From NCBI GenBank assembly GCA_018334735.1, contig JAGXLK010000059.1, positions 1 to 9,077 of the forward strand: a stretch of 9,077 bases of DNA, written 5' to 3'. The position numbers and the translations under genes are program-made. The DNA is from Planctomycetota bacterium. Its GTDB lineage: Bacteria > Planctomycetota > Brocadiia > SM23-32. The notes below the pieces were generated by a model. It was not told where the DNA came from. It searched no databases and was given only the letters and a program-made list of their open reading frames with translations. Position 1 is the first letter of the stretch, and each line of letters opens with the position of its first letter. Positions 1 through 7,535 of this stretch are shown piece after piece.

Positions 1-102
1 GGGGAAGAAGTGGTGGTTGATACCACGGAATTGACCCCAGAGGAATCCGTCCAAAAAGTCCTGCTATTTCTGGAAAAAGAAGGATATGTCGGGGCGAGTT
101 GA
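1..102 (+). CDS. cysC: adenylylsulfate (APS) kinase, C-terminal end (partial)
   Basis: The reading frame is open from the left edge and stops with TGA at 100-102, giving 33 residues. They include VDTTELTPEESVQKV followed by a final LEKEGYV segment. This matches the usual end of APS kinases, where a V-D-T-x-x-x-x-x-P-E-E-S-V stretch precedes a short helix ending L-x-x-x-G-Y. The enzyme phosphorylates adenylylsulfate to PAPS using ATP in cytoplasmic sulfate activation. The P-loop and the rest of the protein lie outside the window, so I cannot tell a stand-alone CysC from the kinase domain of a sulfurylase-kinase fusion. The stop overlaps a possible TTG start of the next gene (TTGA at 99-102), which suggests cotranscription. 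The call rests on a short tail only. Confidence 0.7.
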   Translation, partial: GEEVVVDTTELTPEESVQKVLLFLEKEGYVGAS

Positions 103-140
103 GTGAGTCAGAGGTGAGCAGCACAAATGCAGGAGGTATG

Positions 141-1169
141 ATGAATATCCGCCAGCGAATTGCAACGGCACTGCGGGGCGAACAGCCAGACCGCGTGCCG
201 TTTACAGCTTACGAATGGATGTGGGGCGACGAAGAAAAGGCAGATGTATTGATCGAACGCGGATTGGGACCTACACGCCATGTAGAGACCTGCCGGCGAC
301 AGGTCCCGGAGCTCCAGGTGGAGGAGGAAGTCTGGGAAGAGAATGGTCACAACTGGAGCCGGAGGATAATGCACACTCCAGCGGGGGAGCTTGAGACAAT
401 TTCAATGGACGGGTGGACGCAGGAATATTTTGTGAAAGACCCTGAAGACTATGAAGTTGTGGAATGGATTGCGCGGAACACCCATCTGGAAGAGAACTTC
501 GCTGCCTTCCTGCGGGAACAAGAAGCCATGGCTGACCGGGGTATTGTGGTTGTGAGCGCCCACAGAACGCCAATCCAGGAGATTATGGTTGAGCTGACGG
601 GGATAGAGAATTTCTGTTATCACCTGGCCGACGAGCTGGAAGAACTCGCCCGGGCTCATGAAGCTATGCTCGACCGGACTCTCCGTGAGATTGAAATCGT
701 CGCCCGCGGCCCAGGGGAATTTGTGAAACTCTGGGAGAATTTTACCGATGAGCCTTTCGGGCCTGACAGATTTCGCAAGTTTCACCTGCCCGTATACCAG
801 AAAGTAGCTTCCGTGCTACACGAAGAGGGCAAGATTTTGGCGGCACATACCGATGGTTGGCTTTCGAGGGTCAAAGAAATAATCCCCGATACCGGAATTG
901 ACGTGCTTGAGTCACTGACGCCTCCTTCAGAAGGGGACGTTCCTCCAGAGGAATGGAATGAAATCTGGCCTGAAACCGTGTACTGGAGCAACATCCCGGT
1001 AAGCTGGTATCTGGAACCGGTGCCGGTTTTTGCTGACCGACTACGCGTGCTTCTGGACAGAATTGGCACGCAGCGGGGTCTATTGTTTGAAATATCCGAG
1101 GACCTGCCGCGGAATTGGACAGAGAGCGTTCCGGTGGTGCTGGAAGTCCTGGAGGAATATAGCGTCTGA
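141..1169 (+). CDS. uroporphyrinogen decarboxylase (URO-D) superfamily protein
   Basis: This is a 342-residue protein of the URO-D / MtaA-CmuA type TIM-barrel superfamily. The start of the form R-x-R-I-x-x-A-L-R-G-E-x-P-D-R-V-P (residues 4-20) is the family's usual opening. Near the C-terminus, AAHTDG (234-239) occupies the place of the H-x-C-G element that binds zinc in corrinoid methyltransferases. It is followed by GIDVLESLTPP (252-262) and an acidic E-G-D. Because the cysteine is aspartate (D238), this is probably neither a classical HemE nor an MtaA-type zinc methyltransferase, and the substrate is unknown. I chose ATG 141 because AGGAGG at 131-136 lies 4 nt upstream. ATG 138 would be too close, and TTG 99 would add a 14-residue tail outside the family core. 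It follows the APS kinase closely, so the two are probably cotranscribed. Confidence 0.8.
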   Translation: MNIRQRIATALRGEQPDRVPFTAYEWMWGDEEKADVLIERGLGPTRHVETCRRQVPELQVEEEVWEENGHNWSRRIMHTPAGELETISMDGWTQEYFVKDPEDYEVVEWIARNTHLEENFAAFLREQEAMADRGIVVVSAHRTPIQEIMVELTGIENFCYHLADELEELARAHEAMLDRTLREIEIVARGPGEFVKLWENFTDEPFGPDRFRKFHLPVYQKVASVLHEEGKILAAHTDGWLSRVKEIIPDTGIDVLESLTPPSEGDVPPEEWNEIWPETVYWSNIPVSWYLEPVPVFADRLRVLLDRIGTQRGLLFEISEDLPRNWTESVPVVLEVLEEYSV

Positions 1170-1205
1170 TGAGAATGCGGGATAGGGGCTGGCTACAATT
1201 CCATG

Positions 1206-1234
1206 TTGTCAAGATGCTACTGGCTCGCTATAAT
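1206..1234 (+). promoter_or_regulatory. sigma70-type promoter for pyrE-purB
   Basis: A -35 element TTGTCA (1206-1211) and a -10 element TATAAT (1229-1234) are separated by exactly 17 nt. The -10 matches the consensus perfectly and the -35 matches at 5 of 6 bases. Transcription would start near 1241, leaving a leader of about 60 nt before pyrE. It lies in the 134-nt gap after the URO-D gene, where a new transcription unit is expected. Confidence 0.75.
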
Positions 1235-1251
1235 CCCTTCCCGCGGGGGAT
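1233..1251 (+). repeat. small inverted repeat over the pyrE promoter -10 and transcript start
   Basis: ATCCC (1233-1237) and GGGAT (1247-1251) are inverted copies flanking TTCCCGCGG. Additional C/G pairing is possible inside the loop. The repeat overlaps the end of the -10 box and the expected start site, so it could be an operator or a start-site hairpin. A perfect palindrome CCGATCGG follows at 1256-1263. Short GC-rich repeats arise by chance, so the regulatory reading is weak. Confidence 0.3.
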
Positions 1252-1303
1252 ACCTCCGATCGGTCATTAATTTCCCTGACGCCTATCTGTTAAATGGAGA
1301 GTT

Positions 1304-1834
1304 ATGGATCGAAACGCGCTCGCCCAACGATTGAAGGAAGTTGCTTATATCGAAGGTGATTTTACACTTCGTAGCGGTCGGGAAAGCCACTACTTGATTG
1401 ACAAATACGAATTTGAAACCCGGCCAGAGCTGCTGAATGATGTTGCGGAACAACTGGCAGAGATGGTCCCGAAAGACACAGATCGGCTGGCCGGAGTTGA
1501 GCTGGGAGGAGTGCCGCTTGTTGTTGCTGTGGCTTTGAAGACCGGGCAACCGTACGTGATTGTACGTAAGGGTGAGAAAGGGCACGGACTTGACCGGCCA
1601 TACGAAGGCCAGTTCGAAGAAGGGGAGCGGGTTGTGTTAATAGAAGATGTTACGACAACGGGAGGGGCGGCGGTGCGGGCGGCGAAAATCCTTCGGGATT
1701 CTGGAGCGGCGAGAGTAACCGTGCTGGTTGTTGCCGACCGCCAGGAAGGTGGAGAAGAAGCCATTCGGGATGCCGGTTTCGGATACAAAGCGCTCTTTAC
1801 CAGAGATTCACTTGGTATCGAGGCAGATCAGTGA
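1304..1834 (+). CDS. pyrE: orotate phosphoribosyltransferase
   Basis: This 176-residue enzyme makes orotidine 5'-monophosphate from orotate and PRPP in de novo pyrimidine synthesis. The opening contains GDFTLRSG, followed by an S-x-Y-x-I-D-K (residues 18-34), typical of OPRT orotate-binding regions. VRKGEKGHG (87-95) is the catalytic lysine/histidine loop. VLIEDVTTTGG (111-121) is the phosphoribosyltransferase PRPP-binding motif. The length suits a short stand-alone OPRT, and no OMP decarboxylase domain is attached. ATG 1304 is supported by GGAG at 1296-1299 and by alignment of the N-terminus with the family. The last 4 nt overlap the start of purB, so translation of the two is probably coupled. 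A strong promoter lies about 70 nt upstream. Confidence 0.93.
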   Translation: MDRNALAQRLKEVAYIEGDFTLRSGRESHYLIDKYEFETRPELLNDVAEQLAEMVPKDTDRLAGVELGGVPLVVAVALKTGQPYVIVRKGEKGHGLDRPYEGQFEEGERVVLIEDVTTTGGAAVRAAKILRDSGAARVTVLVVADRQEGGEEAIRDAGFGYKALFTRDSLGIEADQ

Positions 1835-3285
1835 ACGCACAGGACAAAGATCATAAGGGAAGACTTTACAGGTCGCCTTTCGTGACCCGATGGGCCAGCG
1901 AAAAAATGCTGGAGCAGTGGGGGGACCTCAAAAAGTTCCGCCTCTGGCGAGACCTGTGGATTGCTCTCGCAGAGTCAGAGAAAGAGCTTGGTCTGGAGAT
2001 TTCTGACGAAGCTATTGAGCAGATGCGGGAATACCGTGGGGATGTGGATCTGGGTCGGGCGTCAGAAATAGAAAAAGAGCTTCGTCACGATGTAATGGCT
2101 CACGTACACACCTACGGGGAACAATGTCCTGCCGCGAAAGGAATCATTCATCTGGGCGCAACCAGTTGTTTTGTGGCGGATAATGCCGACTTGATTCGCG
2201 TTCGGGAGTCGCTGCAGCTTCTCATTGAGCCAATTGCGACTGCGTGCCGCCAGCTTTCGGATTTTGCTCTCGAATACGCGGATCTTCCCTGTCTGGGGCT
2301 GACCCATTATCAGCCGGCTCAGCTCACGACGGTTGGTAAGCGGGCCTGCCTGTGGTTGCAAGATCTTGTGGGAGCTTTGAGAGATATTTCCGATATGGCC
2401 GAGAACGTGCCATTTCGAGGAGTGAAAGGAACAACAGGAACGCAGGCGAGCTATCTGGCATTGTTTGATGGTGATGAGGAAAAGGTCTGTGAGCTGGAGC
2501 AAAAAGTTGCGCAGAAAATGGGTTTCGATCGCGTATTTCCCGTCACGGGACAAACATATCCCAGGAAATACGATCATGAACTTCTGAGCACACTCGCATC
2601 CTTTGGCGTGGGATGTCACAAAATGGCGGTCGACATCCGACTTCTGGCCGGTGGGAAAGAGGTGGAAGAACCGTTTGGTAAAAAACAGGTTGGTTCCTCG
2701 GCGATGGCTTATAAAAGGAATCCGATGCGCTGCGAGCGAATGACGGCTCTGAGCCGTTTTCTCATAAACAACGTTCAGAACGCAGCATTTACGGGCGCGG
2801 ACCAATGGATGGAACGCACGCTGGACGATTCGGCGAACCGGCGTCTTTCGCTGGCCGAAGGTTTTCTCGCGGCCGATGCGGTCGCACAACTTGCGGCAAA
2901 CATTACCGATGGGCTCGTTGTCAATTCGGGTGTAGTCGCGGAACGAGTGGCAAAGGAGTTGCCATTTATGGCGACGGAGAATATCATTATGGCAGCCGTA
3001 AAAGCTGGCGGAGATCGTCAGGAATTGCACGAGAGAATTCGACAGCACTCGATGGCCGCGGCTCGGCGCGTGAAAAAAGAAGGCGGCGAGAACGACCTGC
3101 TGGAGAGGATTCAAAAGGATGATACGTTCAGTGCGGTGAAAGGCCGCCTTGAGGAAATCGTTGACCCGCGGAGTTTCACTGGCCGAGCCGGACAGCAGGT
3201 TAAAGATTTTGTGCGAACAGATGTGGAGCCGACCCTGGAACGTTTTGAGGGAATCGGCGGTGAGGAAACAGAGCTGAGAGTTTAA
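1831..3285 (+). CDS. purB: adenylosuccinate lyase, animal-type
   Basis: This fumarase/aspartase-superfamily enzyme cleaves SAICAR to AICAR and adenylosuccinate to AMP, releasing fumarate, in purine synthesis. At 484 residues it has the length I recall for human ADSL. Conserved blocks occur with almost no numbering shift: RHDVMAHVH (85-93, with H86), IIHLGATSC (105-113), THYQPAQLTTVGKR (158-171, with catalytic H159), RGVKGTTGTQAS (196-207), the lyase signature GSSAMAYKRNP (288-298, with catalytic serine at 289), WMERTLDDSANRR (326-338) and ELPFMATENIIMA (376-388). The signature has alanine where most homologues have proline (SSAMPYKRNP). GTG 1831 forms a GTGA overlap with the pyrE stop. No strong Shine-Dalgarno is needed if translation is coupled. 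The resemblance is to the animal enzyme rather than to the B. subtilis or E. coli types. Confidence 0.95.
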   Translation: MNAQDKDHKGRLYRSPFVTRWASEKMLEQWGDLKKFRLWRDLWIALAESEKELGLEISDEAIEQMREYRGDVDLGRASEIEKELRHDVMAHVHTYGEQCPAAKGIIHLGATSCFVADNADLIRVRESLQLLIEPIATACRQLSDFALEYADLPCLGLTHYQPAQLTTVGKRACLWLQDLVGALRDISDMAENVPFRGVKGTTGTQASYLALFDGDEEKVCELEQKVAQKMGFDRVFPVTGQTYPRKYDHELLSTLASFGVGCHKMAVDIRLLAGGKEVEEPFGKKQVGSSAMAYKRNPMRCERMTALSRFLINNVQNAAFTGADQWMERTLDDSANRRLSLAEGFLAADAVAQLAANITDGLVVNSGVVAERVAKELPFMATENIIMAAVKAGGDRQELHERIRQHSMAAARRVKKEGGENDLLERIQKDDTFSAVKGRLEEIVDPRSFTGRAGQQVKDFVRTDVEPTLERFEGIGGEETELRV

Positions 3286-3323
3286 TGCTTATCTCGAATC
3301 ATTGATTATCACGGAGGTCGGAT

Positions 3324-4571
3324 ATGGGAAGTTACGGATCCCCAAACGGAGATGGTGGCGGAAATAAAATGTTGTGGGGTTGTTGCGGAGGTTGTGCTGG
3401 ATTGCTGGCGATAATAATGGTTGTAGGTGGGGCATTCATTTATTCATTTGCCCGCCCCCGGCCCGAGGTCAGACCGGAGACCTTTTTGACGTCAGAAGCG
3501 GATGCTTTTGCTATCGGACGCATCAGTCCCGATGATGAATGGGTTAAGGCCCCCTTGAAAAAGTTCGCTGAAAATCCTCCAGAAAGCCTGGAACTCGACG
3601 AGAGTGCGAAAAAGCAGTTGAAAGAGCATTCAGGGGAGTTCCATAAGAACCTGGGACACTTTTCACCGGCTCAGTTCGTCCTGCTGGTAAAGCATAAAGG
3701 AAAAGTAACTGCTTCTGAGAAAGAGGACAAAAAGGCATCGTCGGCAGAAAGCGCGGAAAAATCTGCGGAATCTGAAGAAGTTGGAAAGCCCAAAACGGCT
3801 TCCGATCAAGAGCCGTTCGATAAAGCGGTTGTGTTCTCGGTTTGGCCCCAGCGTTTTATGGGGCGCTTGATGGTGGGGTTTGTGCGTTTGGTGGTGAACA
3901 AATCGATTGGCAAAACGCCCGAACAAAACGGGGAAATTGTTAAGCACAACGGACTGAAAATTGCTGTCACAAAAAAGGGCAAAGCATTCAGTCAAAAGGG
4001 CAACAATTTCATGATGTCCGATGATCCAGAGACGATTAAAACGTGGCATGACCAGCTGGTGGCCCGTCTCAAAGCCAAAGATAAGGACAAGTTTGAATAC
4101 AGTGGTCCAGCCAACCTCAAGTGGATGTACGGCCAGCTAGATCCGGAAGCGCCCATTGTGTTTGCAAGTACAAATAAGCATGGGGAGATAAAACGGTTTC
4201 TGACATCAGTAAAACAGATGAAGTCGAGCGGCGATAACAAAGAAGCGCAGGAGAAACTCAAAAAGGCAGCCGAACATTTGTTAGGCACCAGGATTGTTTC
4301 GAACAACGTTGAGAGCGTGGGCGGTCAGGCGCAGTTGGTGGACCCTGATACCGTACGGGTGGAGTTTTATTGCAAGTGCCACGGAAAAGAATTTGCCAAA
4401 GGGCTGTCCGAAGACCTCCAAAAAGCTTTCAAGGCGGCCACGGAAGATTGGAAAAGTACGAATGTTGACGCCAGCCGGACAAATACCCTTGTCAAAATAA
4501 AGATCGTCAAACAGGGATTCCAGAAAGCGTTACAGAAGGCTTTAGAAAAGTCCCAGAAGGAAAGTCAGTGA
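3324..4571 (+). CDS. membrane-anchored protein of unknown function
   Basis: I do not recognise a family for this 415-residue protein. It starts with a Gly/Ser/Asn-rich cytoplasmic tail, then a cysteine-glycine cluster WGCCGGC (18-24) running into one transmembrane helix (about 25-42). It lacks a cleavable signal-peptide pattern, so the bulk is probably held outside the cytoplasmic membrane. Residues 126-165 form a charged, low-complexity Lys/Glu/Ser/Ala linker. The rest (about 166-415) looks globular, with aromatic and beta-like stretches, a YCKCHG motif (349-354), and a lysine-rich helical C-terminus. GGAGG at 3313-3317 lies 6 nt before ATG 3324, a clear start. It sits 38 nt after purB and may share its transcript, but it shows no link to nucleotide metabolism. 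Lysine richness is marked relative to its neighbours. Confidence 0.8.
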   Translation: MGSYGSPNGDGGGNKMLWGCCGGCAGLLAIIMVVGGAFIYSFARPRPEVRPETFLTSEADAFAIGRISPDDEWVKAPLKKFAENPPESLELDESAKKQLKEHSGEFHKNLGHFSPAQFVLLVKHKGKVTASEKEDKKASSAESAEKSAESEEVGKPKTASDQEPFDKAVVFSVWPQRFMGRLMVGFVRLVVNKSIGKTPEQNGEIVKHNGLKIAVTKKGKAFSQKGNNFMMSDDPETIKTWHDQLVARLKAKDKDKFEYSGPANLKWMYGQLDPEAPIVFASTNKHGEIKRFLTSVKQMKSSGDNKEAQEKLKKAAEHLLGTRIVSNNVESVGGQAQLVDPDTVRVEFYCKCHGKEFAKGLSEDLQKAFKAATEDWKSTNVDASRTNTLVKIKIVKQGFQKALQKALEKSQKESQ

Positions 4572-4830
4572 TAGCCCGTTCTATTTGCGGAGCGGTTCCT
4601 ATCGGTCGTTCTGGCTGTCCGATGGCCTCTGGTGTATTAATCTTGCTTTCCTGCTTTTTTTGATTAGGTTTTGCGGGTCAGGACCACCAACGGCCCGGGC
4701 TAAATGACCGTCCGGTCTGCGGCCTTTCGCTTTCATTTTGGTCGCTATCAATCCCCCTCCTGGATAGGCTTACGTTTCGGGGCGGATATCGTTTTTTATT
4801 GAGCGGAGCAAAACCGCTGAAAGCACATTT
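4572..4830. other. intergenic gap before rimO
   Basis: These 259 nt hold no convincing gene. CTATCGG (4599-4605) and CCGATGG (4619-4625) can pair over a 13-nt loop. The nearest T-run (4655-4661) is about 30 nt away, so this is not a standard terminator. A small hairpin AGCGG/CCGCT (4802-4806 with 4814-4818) sits just before the rimO start. I found no good promoter by eye, although one is expected here because rimO opens a new cluster. Confidence 0.5.
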
Positions 4831-6171
4831 ATGGTTGCGGAGAATCATCAGCAGGCTCGCGTGGCAATTATAAGTCTTGGATGTGCCAAGAACCTCATCG
4901 ATTCCGAACATATAGCATCTCTGCTTGAGGACACGGGTGTAGAGGTTTGCAGCGATCCTGCGGCGGCGCAGGTTGCAATTGTGAACACATGTGGTTTCAT
5001 CGATATTGCGAAAGAAGAGTCGATCGAGGTTATACTCGAAGCGGCTGCGATGAAAAAAACGAGCGATCTTCACCGGCTCATTGTGACGGGATGTCTATCG
5101 GAACGCTACGGTGAGGAGCTAAGAGAATCGCTCCCGGAAGCGGACATTTTGCTGGGAATTGACCCCCATGGCGCGGCACGAGCTGCCCTCTGGGCTCTTG
5201 GGAAAGGGGATGTTTTGCCGTCCCGTTGCAATATGCGGGCGTGCCGGTTTACTCCACGAGCCTGGACTTATTTGCGCATAGCGGAAGGGTGCAGTAACCG
5301 GTGTTCCTATTGTGCGATTCCGGATATTCGTGGGCCGCTTGTGAGTCGCCCTATGAGCGAAATCCTTGATGAAGCCGAAGGACTACTGGGATCCGGCGTG
5401 CGCGAATTGAATATTATAGCGCAGGATACGACGGCTTACGGTCAGGACGAAGGTGATCAAAGGCTGCATGAATTGCTGCAAACGCTCGCATGGATGGACT
5501 CGGGGCACTGGATCCGACTGCTCTATACGCACCCGGCTCATTACTACCCGCAGTTGATAGATGTCCTGGCCGGGGAGGAGAGCATTTGCCCTTACCTCGA
5601 TATCCCGTTTCAGCATATCAGTAATCCTGTTTTGGAACGGATGGGGCGAAACGTTTCACGCATGGGAATTCAGAAATTACTGGGCACTTTGCGTGACCGG
5701 ATATCAAATCTCGTCCTGAGAACAACCTTTATTGTTGGGTTTCCCGGGGAAACGGAAGAGGATTTCACGGAACTTCTCGACTTTGTGCGGGAACAGCGTT
5801 TCGATCGTATGGGTGTTTTCCGGTATTCTTGCGAGGACGAGACGCCGGCCGGAAGGTTTGAGAATCAGGTTCCCGAAGATGTGAAACAGGAGCGCTATGA
5901 TGAACTTATGCAGTTACAGATGGAAATCGCCTTTGAAAAAGCATCTGAGCGTATAGGGGAGAGTGTAAAAGTATTGGTAGAGCCCACCGAGTTGCATCCT
6001 GAGAAAACCCCGTGGGGTCGCAGCCGCTGGGAAGCGCCGGATGTTGATCCCATCATTTTCCTCCAGGCCCCCCCCGGTTTGCAGGAGGGAGAAATGGTTG
6101 ATGCGAAAATCATGGACAGCCGGGACTATGACTGTGTGGCGCGTGTTTTGGAAGGAGAAAGTGAGTGCTGA
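4831..6171 (+). CDS. rimO: ribosomal protein S12 methylthiotransferase
   Basis: This radical-SAM enzyme adds a methylthio group to the conserved aspartate of ribosomal protein S12. The 446 residues fit the family. The N-terminal domain carries three cysteines for the auxiliary [4Fe-4S] cluster: C18 in SLGCAKNLIDSE, C54 in NTCGFI and C88 in TGCLSE. SLGCxKNxxDSE is typical of RimO rather than MiaB. The radical-SAM motif CSNRCSYC (154-161) supplies C154, C158 and C161, followed by AIPDIRG. GFPGETEEDF is the conserved segment near the end of the barrel, and a TRAM-like domain occupies the last 70 or so residues. ATG 4831 has no strong Shine-Dalgarno sequence, but the family N-terminus begins soon after it. 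The gene opens a cluster with pgpA, which it overlaps by 7 nt. Confidence 0.95.
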   Translation: MVAENHQQARVAIISLGCAKNLIDSEHIASLLEDTGVEVCSDPAAAQVAIVNTCGFIDIAKEESIEVILEAAAMKKTSDLHRLIVTGCLSERYGEELRESLPEADILLGIDPHGAARAALWALGKGDVLPSRCNMRACRFTPRAWTYLRIAEGCSNRCSYCAIPDIRGPLVSRPMSEILDEAEGLLGSGVRELNIIAQDTTAYGQDEGDQRLHELLQTLAWMDSGHWIRLLYTHPAHYYPQLIDVLAGEESICPYLDIPFQHISNPVLERMGRNVSRMGIQKLLGTLRDRISNLVLRTTFIVGFPGETEEDFTELLDFVREQRFDRMGVFRYSCEDETPAGRFENQVPEDVKQERYDELMQLQMEIAFEKASERIGESVKVLVEPTELHPEKTPWGRSRWEAPDVDPIIFLQAPPGLQEGEMVDAKIMDSRDYDCVARVLEGESEC

Positions 6172-6671
6172 AAGGAGATTTTTTCCGCAAGACCGCTGCG
6201 AGTTTTCTCGGGTTGGGATACCTCCCGATTTGCCCCGGAACCTGGGCGTCAGGAGGGGCGGCGGCTCTGGCGTATGTGTTTGGTCATTATATACCCCAGC
6301 CGACCGGGATTCTGCTTCTCGCGGCGGCTTTTGTTGGTGTCCTGGCAGCCGGACACCGATTGGCTGAATGGGCCCAAAAGCGTTTTGCTGATAGTGACCC
6401 ACACGTGTTTGTGCTTGATGAGGTCGCGGGTCAATGGTTGACGTATTTGCTGACTCTACTGGTGGTTGTGGGGTGGTACGGACCTTTTACGCGGGTTGCC
6501 GTTTGTTTTGTAGCATTTCGGTTCTACGACATCTTTAAGCCTTCTCCTATAGGTTTAATAGACCGGCGTCACGATGCTGAGTCGATAATCATGGATGATA
6601 TTGCTGCCGGTGTGCTCGCGGCGATGGCTGTTGTTATTATCGAAGTTATACTGTTTTATTTCCACGCGTAA
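6165..6671 (+). CDS. pgpA: phosphatidylglycerophosphatase A
   Basis: This 168-residue integral membrane enzyme dephosphorylates phosphatidylglycerol phosphate to phosphatidylglycerol. Family motifs are GLGYLPICPGTWASG (16-30), the acidic FVLDEVAGQW (82-91, with D85 and E86), FRFYDIFKPSPIG (118-130), IDRR (132-135) and MDDIAAG (143-149, with D144 and D145). Hydrophobic segments lie at roughly 31-63, 92-117 and 148-166. The usual glycine-rich run before the final acidic pair is replaced here by HDAESII. GTG 6165 is the start because AAGGAGA (6152-6158) sits 6 nt upstream, inside the end of rimO. The genes overlap by 7 nt, implying coupled translation. The neighbouring ligase starts 27 nt downstream. 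Confidence 0.92.
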   Translation: MLKGDFFRKTAASFLGLGYLPICPGTWASGGAAALAYVFGHYIPQPTGILLLAAAFVGVLAAGHRLAEWAQKRFADSDPHVFVLDEVAGQWLTYLLTLLVVVGWYGPFTRVAVCFVAFRFYDIFKPSPIGLIDRRHDAESIIMDDIAAGVLAAMAVVIIEVILFYFHA

Positions 6672-6698
6672 GTGGTGGAGGAATAAGAAGACTGACAG

Positions 6699-7514
6699 AT
6701 GAATGAGCTTGATGCTGAAAAAATATTTTCGGAATCTGGGCGGCCACGTTTGATCGGTAAAACCGGGGAAGTCCGAGAGGTGGTGGAGTCGTGCATGAAC
6801 ACAGCACGGCGGCTGGTAGGTCGGGATGTCCCGGATGGGTATGTTATCCTGGCCGAAAGGCAGCGAAACGGGCGTGGTCGGACCGGCGAATGGGAATGCC
6901 CCGCGCGCCAGGGAATCTTGCTTGCTGTGATTCTACGGCATGGGCTGCGGGCGGAAAACCGGTGGCTGACGGGATTGATGGGAGCGGTCGCAACGGCCGA
7001 AACGCTTTCGCAGTTCGGACCGAACGTACAAATAAAATGGCCCAACGATCTGGTTGTTACCCGTCACAGCAGAGGATTCAAGATTTACAAAATTGGCGGG
7101 GTTCTTGTCGAACAAGAGGTGTCGGGGGATACAGCACCGGATCACATCCTTGGCATCGGAATCAATGTAAATCAAGATCAGCGTCAATTGCCAGAGAACA
7201 CGCTTTTGCCGGCGACCTCAATGAAAAGCGAGCGGAAAGGAAAGGCTCTGGACCGAAATGAAGTATGCCGAAAACTGTTCGAAAAATTGGACTTTTGGTA
7301 TGCCAAACTCAAATTTGGAAAGACGGAGGAATTGCTGGCACGCTGGCGAACGTTGAGTTGTTTGCTGAACAAATGCGTTCAAGCAGAAGTCAAAGGAGAG
7401 CGGGTATCGGGCGAAGTTGTTGGTGTGAAAGCAACGGGGGAGCTGATTCTTAAAGAGAAAAACGGACAGAATACTTTCCTCTCCTGGGAACGGTCCACTC
7501 TGTTGCTCAGCTGA
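6699..7514 (+). CDS. birA: biotin-[acetyl-CoA-carboxylase] ligase, monofunctional
   Basis: This enzyme activates biotin as biotinyl-AMP and transfers it to the biotin carboxyl carrier protein. The 271 residues contain the catalytic domain with NGRGRTGEW (57-65, biotin/ATP loop), KWPNDL (113-118), KIGGVLVE (131-138) and GIGINV (152-157). A small C-terminal SH3-like domain spans about 227-268. There is no N-terminal helix-turn-helix, so unlike E. coli BirA it should not act as a biotin-operon repressor. The substrate loop ESCMNTA (30-36) differs from the common D-S-T-N form. ATG 6699 is preceded by AAGAAG (6685-6690). The better GGAGGA (6677-6682) is 16 nt away, so initiation may be weak. It is probably in one operon with pgpA (27 nt before) and the amidase (21 nt after). 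Confidence 0.9.
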   Translation: MNELDAEKIFSESGRPRLIGKTGEVREVVESCMNTARRLVGRDVPDGYVILAERQRNGRGRTGEWECPARQGILLAVILRHGLRAENRWLTGLMGAVATAETLSQFGPNVQIKWPNDLVVTRHSRGFKIYKIGGVLVEQEVSGDTAPDHILGIGINVNQDQRQLPENTLLPATSMKSERKGKALDRNEVCRKLFEKLDFWYAKLKFGKTEELLARWRTLSCLLNKCVQAEVKGERVSGEVVGVKATGELILKEKNGQNTFLSWERSTLLLS

Positions 7515-7535
7515 ATGGTGTTGGAGGGATAGGTT

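Noticed and set aside
99..140. TTG 99 as the start of the URO-D gene
   Set aside because: It gives a neat TTGA overlap with the upstream stop, but the AGGAGG at 131-136 and the family N-terminus favour ATG 141.
1256..1263. Perfect palindrome CCGATCGG in the pyrE leader as a regulator site
   Set aside because: It is only 8 bp, does not extend to flanking bases and is not repeated nearby; chance is enough to explain it.
2062..3114. Long minus-strand open frame of 350 codons
   Set aside because: It lies entirely within purB on the opposite strand, has a composition unlike a real protein and no family motifs; it is a shadow of purB.
4599..4661. Intrinsic terminator after the unknown membrane protein
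   Set aside because: The 7-bp stem at 4599-4625 has a 13-nt loop and the T-run is about 30 nt downstream, too far for a standard terminator.
4770..4799. Promoter for rimO (TTACGT-N18-TTTTAT)
   Set aside because: Both boxes match the consensus poorly and the T-run produces a -10-like sequence by composition.
4802..4818. Hairpin AGCGG/CCGCT before rimO as a riboswitch or terminator
   Set aside because: It is one 5-bp stem with no following T-run and no further structure.
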